The position numbers were made by a program, and so were the translations under genes. From the NCBI GenBank assembly GCA_019915015.1, contig JAHBBC010000012.1:744001-808000 (forward strand): DNA of 64,000 bases, in the 5' to 3' direction. Within the stretch, counting starts at the first letter, position 1; each line of letters opens with the position of its first letter. Source of the DNA: Auriscalpium vulgare. Taxonomy: Eukaryota > Basidiomycota > Agaricomycetes > Russulales > Auriscalpiaceae. Below the pieces are notes generated by a model that did not search any database, had not been told where the DNA came from, and saw nothing but the letters and a program-made list of their open reading frames with translations. This document shows, piece by piece, positions 51,534-61,138 of this stretch.

Positions 51534-52203
51534 ATGGGCAATGCCATGTGCGTTCAACCCTCATAAATTATAGTGTCAAGCAATCTCACTGTGACCAGTG
51601 AAGCTGCAACCACCGACCAGTTCAACCCATACCAATTCGCTACAAATTGGCGATCGGTCAAAGATGTGGTACGTTGCTCACGTTTCGAAAAGCCATCTCC
51701 CTCATCGCTCGAATCTCCTCCCCCAGTGCCAGGATGTGTTTCTATGAGACCGCAGAGGGATCATCGATCATCCCGCCCCGTGATGCCTGACGAACCCGCG
51801 CCCGCTGCTGCTCGGAACGAGTCCGCTCTCACTGGTCTGGTCGACGCATACGCACTGCAGATCCAACCAGGCCGACCACCGTCGCACTTTTCAACGCCAT
51901 CATGGAGCATAATATCGTCCGCTTTCACCCCCCTGAGCAGACGCACCTTTCCCGTCCCAGTCTCGTCACTGCGAACCCAGTCCAAATCAAAATTTGACCC
52001 GCTGTCCCCCGCCTGCCGACCCGCTTTCCGCAGGCTGTGCGGTCGCACTTCGCCCGGCTTCCAGAGGGTATAAGACCCCCCATTTCGTCGGGATAGTCTT
52101 TTCACCCAGTTACCCATTCAACTAACCAGGTTTCCAGCCAACTCGCCCTCCAACATGTCATGTACGCCATCTCTATTGATTCGCCGCATGTAAGCTGATT
52201 TCT
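51534..52203 (+). other. Possible 5' exons of the P-loop gene or a separate degenerate ORF
   Basis: An ATG at 51534 (MGNAM) is followed by possible introns and by open text in shifting frames (DPTRPTTVALFNAIMEHNI in one, PDEPAPAAARNESALTGL in another). The frame changes have no clear splice sites. It is not assigned. Confidence 0.2.
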
Positions 52204-53480
52204 GGAATATTCAAGCACACGCTGTCGATGAATCACATCTTGAAACCATCCACCAGGCCTTGTGGGGCCGCGATAACCTGCGTGATGCTTTCCACGAGGT
52301 CCCAGTCGCTCGCGTTCCTCCCCGCAGCCCGAACGCACAGGACGTCGATGGCATCCCCGAGTCCTGCCTTGCCCGACGCTTCCCGCACGCGTGGCGCCCG
52401 GCCTCAAGAGCATCCTGATCAGGCCCGAGTACGTCCTGGCGATGGAGATGGCGCTGAACGACTGCGGGATCAACTACCCCAAGCCTGATATCCCGCCTGT
52501 AACGCAAGCAGACGCCGCGACCGCACTTGACGAAACACTGACGTCGCCCACCTGGGAGGCTTTGGAGGCGCTCTATGAGCGCGTGAAACACAATAAGTAT
52601 ATCCAAGGTAGCCTCGTCCTGACGGGGCATCCGGGCATCGGTACGCTCTGCGTTCCGATCTTCTCGCACGGCTCTCATTTCTGTGTCACCGCGCAGGGAA
52701 GACCCTGTGAGGGTATTTCGCTCTTGCCCTCCGCCTCCTGGCAGGGCTGCCCACCCTGTGGAAGGCTAACAACGAATGCTTTCACATACACGACTGCAAA
52801 GGCGTGACCAAGTACGACAACTCGATCCCTTATTACCTTTGGACGCTGCCGAGGGGGGTGTGGTTTCTTGTTGGCCCGAACGCCGATGTCGACATGACGT
52901 TGTCACACTCCGGGGGCTATATCGTCCGTATGGCGTCGCCCAGACGAGTTGATTCGCCGAGATGGGCGGACAAACGTTTGGCAATCCACTTTGTCATGCG
53001 GCCGTGGTCGCTGGCAGAACTCATCGTTGGGTACGATCTCTCGTTGACATGTGGCATGACGATGCTAACATAATCATCAGGCAAACGTGCCGCGAGGAAG
53101 AGTTGCGGTACCCTGAGGTAGAAATCGAGGTGTTCGCGCGCAAGTTCATGCCATCCGCCGGGATCGTATACGAGCAGGTACCGCGAGCCCACGCTTACGA
53201 AAGGGAACTCTGCCGCGACATCGAGTCGTTGACTTTGACATCATTCAAGGAGGCCGTTTTCAACGCTCGTCTTGCCAGGACACTTTCCGACGACCTCCTT
53301 GCTTCCGTTTTGCTCGTCAAACCAGGGAAGGTCCGTTACCTGGGCACAGCCTGCATACCCACTGCCCATCTCGACCGGCTCCTGCGAGCGCAGATATCGC
53401 TTCCGCCAGATGGAATACCAGATTTTGGACACCCAGCTTACCCGGAGTGGGAACGAAAGCCAGTCAGGGAGGGATGGTGA
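52204..53480 (+). pseudogene. Broken P-loop NTPase gene of a repeat-rich basidiomycete family
   Basis: Readable protein blocks in order: VDESHLETIHQALWGRDNL, CLARRFPHAW, then (other frame) PGLKSILIRPEYVLAMEMAL and LTGHPGIG at a GT-AG intron, GKTL completing the Walker A motif, an in-frame TGA, then YFALALRLLAGLPTLW, FHIHDCKGVTKYDNSIPYYL, RPWSLAELIVG, a second intron (about 53031-53080), EVFARKFMPSAGIVYEQ and the terminal region to 53480. One nonsense codon directly after Walker A and an unexplained frame change near 52385 suggest decay. Families with this Walker A context are often labelled crinkler-like or retrotransposon-hot-spot-like in agaricomycetes; that label is from memory. An assembly error is the main alternative. 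Confidence 0.5.
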
Positions 53481-53851
53481 GGCCGACCTAGATGTACGGA
53501 AGCAGTCTTCGGGCTCTAGTTTTATCGCGATATGACCACGGTTGATAACTGGTTCACTGGTTGGTTTGCGGTATACTATTGTATGTTAAATTCAGGCTGG
53601 CGAGGAATCGTGACTCTGCGCCATTGGGTTCGCGCCGGTTCGATGGTCGTAGCGCGTTGCGAAGCTCCTTCGTCCACTGGCTAGTTCGTTCACTGGCTAG
53701 GAATGCAAGCATTTGTAAAGACAACGAAATGCATTCAGTGGATATGATACAACGATGCTAATTGACCTGGGAGCTGCTAAACCGTCTGTCGCGCACACAA
53801 CCGTCATTCCTTTGTAAAGTAATCTTACATATAATCACGGCCGAATCCTCG

Positions 53852-54988
53852 TCACTCGTCTGCTGGAATGTCTGCGCCTTCGTCGTCGTCGTCGACATTG
53901 CTCAGGTCGACTTTGGAGGCGTCGAGATCGATAGCGGCCCAGTCCTCCGTGTAGACATTGCCGCTGTAGCTGAGGCTGGCTCGGATGGGAGGGGCAAATG
54001 TGACTTCGCTCAGAAGGCGGCTCTCTGGGGTGGTCTTGTGAGTTGAGACATTCCCGTGGAAGGTGTAGAGCTCTTCCATCGCCATCTTCTCCTTGTCCAA
54101 TTCCTCCTCGGCCCTCTGGCGCCGCTTGACTGCTCCCTTCAAGACCTTCCCCTCCAACTCCGTGATAAGTTTCTCCCGCTCACTGTTCTTCAGGTACTTG
54201 CCTCCGATCTCAGCGTGGATAGAGGTAAGATACTCTTTGAGCCCCGCGTCGGCAAAGAGCCTGACGTGATAACGACGCCTACTGTCCTTTTTACGCTCGA
54301 AGATCTTGTTCTTGTCTCTGTCTGCTATGAAGACGACGTGGCGAGCGGGGACGAGGAGCGTCTCGGTATTCCAGCCGTCGGGAATGAACAAGCAGCCGGA
54401 ACCCTCAGCCCAATGCGTAGATTGCGTACAGCTGGGGAGAGCGAACGCGGCGGGCGAGCCGGCGGGGGGGTCCGTAGGCGTGGGGAAAGCGCCCCACCGG
54501 ACGACGACCGACTCCCGAATCTCGACGTCGACGTCGGTGATGTTGGATTCTACGAGCAGCTCCCGGCACTTGAGGGCCGCGACGACGCCGTCCCTGCCAG
54601 AGAGAGATGCGGGGTTCACCCCGATCCAAAGGATGATTGGGGGGCGATTTCCCGGGGGGCGATACGTCGCATACTCCTCGCTGTTTACGATCCGGACGAT
54701 GTCGAGGCTGGTCCACTGCACGTCCATCGCGTCCAGAGCGGCGCCGATCTTGGAACCCAGACCAGCGTCCCAAACCTCGTTGAGCGCGGGATGGTAGGCG
54801 GGTCGGAGCTCTTTGATATTTGCGTAGTACTCCTCCAGGCTGGTGGGTACCTTCCAGGGAGTGGTGCTGCTGCGCGCGACCAGAGCAGGGGCGGAGGGCA
54901 GGCCGGCGTAGTAGAATTTGGCCTCGATATCGGACGGAGGAGACGGGAGCGTAGGGGAGGAGCTCTGCGGCGGGGGGGTATCTCCCAT
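53852..54988 (-). CDS. Conserved-looking hypothetical protein (378 aa, single exon)
   Basis: ATG at 54988 (MGDTPPPQ); the frame is open five codons further. Text: KFYYAGLPSAPALVARSST, WTSLDIVRIVNSEE, PPIILWIGVNPASLSGRDG, IREVVV-type strand (EIRESVVVRWG), HWAEGSGCLFIP, LLVPARHVVFIADRD, and a C-terminal coiled-coil-like Lys/Glu helix (KLITELEGKVLKGAVKRRQ) before an acidic tail. The ARHVVF block in a WAEG...GxLF context recalls the His segment of trypsin-like folds (TAAHC), but no matching Asp or Ser motif is evident, so protease activity is only a guess. I recall similar single-exon proteins in many agaricomycetes. Confidence 0.7.
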   Translation of the reverse strand: MGDTPPPQSSSPTLPSPPSDIEAKFYYAGLPSAPALVARSSTTPWKVPTSLEEYYANIKELRPAYHPALNEVWDAGLGSKIGAALDAMDVQWTSLDIVRIVNSEEYATYRPPGNRPPIILWIGVNPASLSGRDGVVAALKCRELLVESNITDVDVEIRESVVVRWGAFPTPTDPPAGSPAAFALPSCTQSTHWAEGSGCLFIPDGWNTETLLVPARHVVFIADRDKNKIFERKKDSRRRYHVRLFADAGLKEYLTSIHAEIGGKYLKNSEREKLITELEGKVLKGAVKRRQRAEEELDKEKMAMEELYTFHGNVSTHKTTPESRLLSEVTFAPPIRASLSYSGNVYTEDWAAIDLDASKVDLSNVDDDDEGADIPADE

Positions 54989-55334
54989 AGTGGCCGAGGT
55001 CACTCGAGGATGGGGTCGACGAGGCTTGAAGCAGAGTCGGATATCGGGAGTGTGTCACCGGGCGGCGGACGCCGGACCCCCGGATCGCGCGGCCTAGACT
55101 CGCCCCGATCTGAGGATCTTGCGGATCGTTCAGAGGCGTCCCCCCACGAGGCCACGCGGCGTCCTGCTCGACCAGTCAAGCCCCGTCTCCGTTCTCATCA
55201 GCTGGATGTCTTTCCCTCAGCCCCAGGAGCCCCCTTGTTCGCGGCCGTGGCCTCCCTGCTGTTGATCGACGACGACACGGATCTCGCCACTGATCATGCA
55301 GACCTGACCAACATCATCCCTGCGTCTCTAACAA

Positions 55335-56069
55335 TTGCCCTTTTTCAAAGTTACTCCACCTCTGCTGGCTCCGACGCCAAGTTCTACCCACCCACCGACT
55401 TTGTTATCTACCTCGAGTTCATCGACCACAGAACACGGGGTGATTGCGAGCGCACCCACCCATCATCGTCTCTGGTCGAGGCGGTGCACAGTTTCCTCTC
55501 GCGGTCCCCCCCAACCCTCCTTGACACCTGCATTTCCCCACAATCTGCACAATCTGGTTCCCAACTGGTCAGAGCCAATCACGTCGCCTGTACTCACCGG
55601 AGTGAACCTGTCGCGCTTTGATCAAAACCAAGCTGGCCGCAAATGTGTTCGACTCTCTCGCTCTCAACGGGTTCGGCGCGTGCCTCGGACCGCACACCGT
55701 CCTCCTGCTAGAATTCATCGACGCCCAGATGAGGGACCCCACCCTCCATGCGCGCACGTCCCTCGTCGGCGCGGCGTGCTACCTCTTGCTCAGACGGTCT
55801 GTTGGCCGTGGAATCGCAGCAAAGTTACCCCCTCGCTCTTTCCCATGCTGTCCAGCGCGATTGGACGCGACGCCGAAGCGACTCTTCCAGGCCTGGTCGA
55901 CACGCACCCGCACCTCAGGGTGGCGGATCCCGCAGAGCTGGCCCAGGCGCTGTATATGTCTATCGGCATCTCCACGGATCCGTGCTACGTGCAGCCTGAG
56001 CCCGAGGTGGTCATCCAGGCGGAGTTTCTGGACGACCAGCGACACTACAGCCCCGACCGTGCGTTCTGA
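55335..56069 (+). pseudogene. Degenerate hypothetical gene remnant
   Basis: Protein-like blocks fall in different frames: IDDDTDLATDHADLTNIIPA (55266 on), KLAANVFDSLALNGFGACLG and EFIDAQMRDPTLHARTSLVG (55620-55790), LAVESQQSYPLALSHAV, then ATLPGLVDTHPHLRVADPAE and LAQALYMSIGISTDPCYVQP to a stop at 56069. The order is coherent but the frame shifts are not explained by obvious introns. No family recognised. Confidence 0.35.
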
Positions 56070-57781
56070 GTCCGGCGAAGAGTCTGGAGAAGGCGGCATA
56101 TACTTAACTACTTGAACAGGCGCGGCACGAGGTGTCCGCTGGCGGCCATGCTAGAGCTAGGCGTACAGTATGTGGAGGCGACATTCACCCCGCGCTACCA
56201 GGAAGGGTAAGGCCCCGGTGAGTGTGCATGCGCATAATACTAGCGGCTTAGCTATTCCACGCTCGTCACACGTACGGTACTTAGCAGCGTAACTCACTTG
56301 TTGTTTCAATGCGGAGGAAAAGGCAATATACCTGTGCTGTCTGCTCGTCTTCGACACACGTTGACATGTACCCACTGGCATCGCAGGCTTCGCAGCGTGC
56401 TCTCGTCGACAGCGTCCATTTTCGCCTCGCATGGTCAGGCTGGATGCGCGGCGCTGTACGCAGACCGTCGCCGGCCGTTGGGTAGATCAAAGATTATGCA
56501 AAGCCACATGAAGACATATAGGTCAAAGCCAGCTACGGAGACTGGTACTGCTATGTACCCCGCATATACCCCGCATAGAGATTTTGCGGACTCGGACTCG
56601 GCCCGGCGGGAAGAAAGCCGGCATCCGGCGCCTGGTGCACCAATCAGATTCGGGGCACCTGCTCCCTCTTCGTCCTGCTCGAGTCTCAACCGGTCTGTTG
56701 ACGAATCGTCTCCGAATCCGCCCCGGGATGTCCATACGTCTTCCGGACATGGAGGTAAGTAGGGCCCGACGTCGTCTGACTCTCAACTCGTGGAGCTCAC
56801 GGGGACTGGGGTGGGCGGGGCACGACGAGGAAGTCCTGCACGCACCTGGCGGCACAAGAAGTGCTTGCAACCCCGCACGCCCGACACCGCGACGCCGAGG
56901 TAAGCGTGTCCGCCCATACGCTGACAGCGTGCTGCGTACATCAGAACATGCCCCGCGCTATCGCCACGGCGTGCGACGTCCATCCAGCTGGGGCGGCTGG
57001 CGGGCGACGGCGACGTCGACGACCCGGGACATCTCCCACTGGTGCTGTCGTGGGCTGCCATGGGAGGATGCAAGCAGGGCGCCGCGGGGTCGCGCACCGT
57101 CGAGGTGTATGTACATAGGGCGGGGCAATCGGGCTCCTCCGCGGGCGACGAGCGAGGATATGTGCTCGATCTTACTCGAGGCACACGTCCCGTTGCGGGC
57201 GTGGAGGCACTCGACTCGCCCACAGACAAATGGCTAACTGCAGCTTCTGCCACTCCGCCCGGTCAGGCGCCCTCCGCTGCCTTGTAACCCGTCGCATGGT
57301 CCTCCCATACATATCCCATCCCCGCCCGCCACTCTCTGTCACGGGGCCCAGTGCCTCACCTGCCCCCGCCGACCGTGCCGGTGCTCGATCTTGGTTATTC
57401 GTCGCTGCCACCCCCGAAGGGCATGTAGTTACCTACACTGCGGTCCCGGCGGCACTCCACTTGCCCGCGGTCAAATCGCTAACTGCGACTTCTCCAACTC
57501 CGCCCCTCGTCCGCATCGCAAGGCTGTCCCTGCCCCCCCCTGTCTCCACCCCGACTCAGCTTCCCCATCGTTGGGCTGCGCGTCGTCGTCGTCGTCGACG
57601 CCCACGACGGTGGCTGCCTTGCAGTACCATACGGCTCTGCCAGCCATGGGAACACCGGGTGAAGCTTCGACGAGGTTCTCGCCCCGTCCGCCCCATCGCT
57701 CTTCTCCGCCTCCAAGTCCACGGCCTTCCCATTTCCAACACTCCGCTCTGGAGGCTGCGCGACCGCCATGTCGCCCGCTAT
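56070..57781. other. Repeat-bearing intergenic DNA upstream of the exonuclease-like gene
   Basis: No convincing gene. Segments at about 56635-56750, 56850-56950 and 57195-57510 have diverged reverse-complement relatives at 60545-60650, 59900-60010 and 60130-60260. The text CTAACTGC(A/G)(A/G)CTTCT also recurs within the region (57235 and 57480). Confidence 0.5.
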
Positions 57782-58825
57782 ATGAACCCCGTCCCAGGCG
57801 GCCCCGCTCCGAGTCTCTGCCACGCCTGCATGCCTCTCTACGCGACCGCGGCCCCCTTCCTCCCCCACCCCGCCCGCGCGCTGCCCGACCCCGACCCCGA
57901 CCCCGCGCTCGCCATAGACCCCGCCACCCTCCCCGCGCCGACCCCGCTCCACCGCCTCGCCAACATTCACCCCCCGGAAGAGTGCGTCGCGCGGCCGTCC
58001 CGCTTCCCTGCACCGGCTGACCCGCGCACCAGCTATCTCGCCGTCGCCGCGCAGGTCGTGTTCACCGGCGTCGCGCCGCGCGTGCCCATGGTCGCGTGAG
58101 TCGCGCGCGCGTCGCGTGGTGCATGCGTGCGCTGATGGATGGCCCGGAGCAGCCGCGTGTCGGTCACGGACTACGAGGGGGCCGTCGTCTTCGACTCGTT
58201 CGTCCGCCCGACGTGCGTGTCCTGCGTTCCTTCACCGCTGCAGCACGCTGACACGCCCCAGCCACCCGGTCTCCGACTACCGCACGCCCGAGACCGGCCT
58301 CCAGCCCGCCCACCTCGCCGCCGGTACGCCCCGTCCATCCCGCCCTTCGCCTCCCCGCACGCCCCTCACGCGCGCGCACAGCGCCCCCGTTCGCGCAGGT
58401 GCAGGCGCACGTGTGCGCGCTGCTGCGCGGCAAGATCGCCGTCGGGCACGCGCTGTGGGACTTCCTCGCGGCGACGGGGCTGCGCCACGCGACGCGCGCG
58501 ACGCGCGACGTCGCCGCGTACGTCCCGTTCCGCCGCCGCCTGCGCTGCGGCCGCCAGCTGCCCCCGCTGCCCGTGCTCGTCAACCGCCTCATGGGCCGCA
58601 ACATCGCGCTCGGGCACGAGCATCCCGTGAGTCGCGGTTTTGTGTTTGCTGGGGGTTGATGCTGATGGGGCGGGTGCGGGTGGTGGCGTGGGGTTGTAGC
58701 TGGAAAACGCGCGGGCGGCGCTGGACCTGTTCCGTTCGGTGGAGCAGACGTGGGAGGCGTCGATCGACGCGGGCTCCTGGCCGTGCACGCTCCCGCCCGT
58801 CGCGTACGCGGAGTACTTCACCTAG
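57782..58825 (+). CDS. RNA exonuclease 4-like (DEDD superfamily) protein, probably catalytically dead (268 aa, 5 exons)
   Basis: Exons 57782-58095, 58153-58212, 58262-58323, 58382-58626 and 58700-58825; GT-AG introns, phases agree. N-terminal Cys-pair region MNPVPGGPAPSLCHACMPLY and PPEECVARPSRFP, then the exonuclease fold: YLAVAAQVVFTGV, ARVSVTDYEGAVVFDSFVRP, HPVSDYRTPETGLQPAHLAA, GKIAVGHALWDFLAATG, RDVAAYVPFRR, PLENARAALDLFR. Canonical REX4 enzymes have DCEMVG in motif I and an HxxxxD-type motif III (VEDARA). Here motif I is AAQVVFTG and motif III is LENARA, so key metal-binding Asp/Glu are missing. Such proteins may bind RNA without cutting it. Similar substituted forms appear common in mushroom genomes, from memory. 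Confidence 0.8.
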
Positions 58826-61138
58826 CGCGGCCGGCACACGGGCTTAAGTACTTAATCTTTTCCCTATCTAATTGGCGTGCATTCCTTTCACTGATTCCAT
58901 CCACTGTACGAGTAGATGCGACGCATACACGGAGTCCCTCTGATCCCATCCACTGTACGAGTAGCGACGCATACACGAGTCCTTCCTCTCTCACTGATTC
59001 CATCTAATCGACGAGTAGCATACACGGAGTTTCTCTTTCTATCCATTGTACGAGCAAATCTGAGTCCTGATGCAGCTTTGGAACTTGTTGTCCCCCTGCT
59101 GGGAGATGAGTGAGAATGATCCCGCTGCTAGGAACTAAGTGGGAACGTTGAGAGCCTCGGAAACGTGTGGATAGTACTGTTGACATTGTGGTGGGAGGTT
59201 TCAACTTTCCGGGCCGCGGGGGAGGCACGTGAACCGACGCGTCGTGCCAAGCGCCCGGCCCCCCGCCTCAAAACTCGGACCTGAAGGCGACAAATCGCGC
59301 GTCCGAGCTCGCGGCACAAGACATATAGTAGGAGCGCGAGAAGCGTGGGGATTTCCCCGCTGCCACCTTCTCATGACACAACGAGCGCCTCGCTGCGCCG
59401 GCTCGTTTGCTACTACGTTACAGAGCCTCTGTACCAGGCTCCGCCTCGCAAGCTCGGCTTGCCTGGTGCTACATATATACACGCGGGGTCTCTCCCGACA
59501 CATCCACGGTGTGCCTCGTGAAACATGAAACGTGTGAATCATAATCATACCAACTCCGCTACATAAACAGCACATGCAGGACCTCGCTGGTACGACGTAC
59601 AGATTAAATAACGGACAATCGTGAGCTCATTACTTGGCTGGAACGACCGCGGGGACGGGAGGCCTCTGAACGATCCGCAAGATCCTCCGATCTGGCGACG
59701 GGGATCAAACCCTCTCCGCCAATTGCAATGCCACCGCTGCGGGCGAGCGGAGTGCCACCGGGCGGGCGTGAGGTACCGCGGGGCCGGGATCTAGCTGAGG
59801 ATCTGACGCGCGATCGAACCCCCGCCCGCCGGCAGCAACGTGGAGTCGTGTCGTCATCCCGATATCGCAGTGCTTCCAAGGCTCGCGCATGGTCTGACGA
59901 GACGGTAAGTAATACGCTGTCAGCGCATAGGCATGCATACTTGGAGGACACGATTACTTACCTCGGCGTTGCGTTGGGTGTCGGGCGTGCGGGGTGGCAA
60001 GCACTGTACTTCTTGTGCAGATCTACTTGCATCTGCACGGCCGGTGCGGGGAGCACTGGCCCCCGCTGCGTCATGCCGCTGTCCGCGGGAATTCGACGAC
60101 ATTGGAGTTGGGATGGCGTTGAGAGCGTGGGGGAAGACGGCGCGGGGCCAGGGATGCCGACGGTCGGAGAAGCGGCAGTTAGCGATGGGACTTGCGGGCC
60201 AGTGGAGTGCGGCCGGGTAAGACACGACCGCAGTCCCTCGCCGCCCCGTGACAGAGAGTGGCGGGCGGGGAGCGGAGGGCGCGAGCAGCCGTGTAATTTG
60301 ACAGGGCCCCGGGCTGATCGGGATCGGAGGATCTGACATCGAGCAGCTCGTCGCTCGGCGGAGGAGCCCCGCACGGACCGATTCCCCCCGCCCTGCCCGC
60401 GTCGCCCTGCTTGCTTCCTACAACCCTTGTCGCGTGTCACAGTCCGTGTCAGCCCCAGTACAGAGGGAAACGTCCCAGGTCGTTACCGTCGCACGTGCGT
60501 GCGGAGGATTTCCTGAGAGCAGCCCCACCGTCGTGCCACTGGGCTGATGCCTTACATACCGGGGCGCACTCGTAGACGACTAGTCGACAGACCGGTCGAG
60601 CAGGAAGGGGAGGGAGCGCGGCTTCCCAGGTGCCTCATCGGGGAAGCGTCTGCCTCGCCGTTACCGCGCTCACCTCGCGCGAGATACCCCATTACTGTAA
60701 CCAGCGGCCGCGCCGCAAGCTCAAGGCCGAATGGCATCTTGTCCCCGCGCCGAGTGCGAAAACTGGCGATGCACATTACGCCTTGGAGATCTGTTCCGTC
60801 TGCGCGTACAACTTCAGAGATAAATTGCATGAATACGTTCACCATAGAACGCGCCGGGATCTCTGGCGCCGCAGGTATCCATAACGGAGCTCAGTCGGGC
60901 GGCATTCAAGGTCGCACACATTCGCGAGCAGCGAGAGAGAGGGCCAGCTGGTCAATTGCCGACCACGGACATGCGTGCAGCTGTTCTCATCATTACTATT
61001 TGATCACACCGTTCGAGCACTTACTTGCTTCCGACGCCTTGAGAATGGCTTGATGGTAGTCCTTACTTGCGCCCTAGCCCTTCACATGGTGAGTGAGTAT
61101 GCGCAAACGCTTCGCTTCCAATGAGAAATCAATCACAC
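58826..61138. other. Intergenic region with inverted repeat relatives
   Basis: About 2.3 kb between convergent genes. It contains the tandem repeat above, the reverse-complement partners of 56.6-57.5 kb, and (59660-59700, minus) a segment containing GAGGATCTTGCGGATCG that also occurs at 55115. No gene found. Confidence 0.5.
58870..59060. repeat. Imperfect tandem repeat downstream of the exonuclease-like gene
   Basis: Four diverged units of about 45-60 bp built on CATCCACTGTACGAGTAG and GACGCATACACGGAGT. Confidence 0.8.

Noticed and set aside
52666..52740. GTGAGG donor after GKTL as an intron that would remove the TGA
   Set aside because: The only nearby acceptor gives a frame that soon stops and destroys the conserved ALALRLLAGLPTLW text.
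59655..59800. Possible tRNA-Cys gene on the minus strand (a TTGCAAT loop and GGTTTGATCC text)
   Set aside because: The anticodon stem has a mismatch and the T-arm and acceptor stem do not pair; at most a tRNA-derived repeat.
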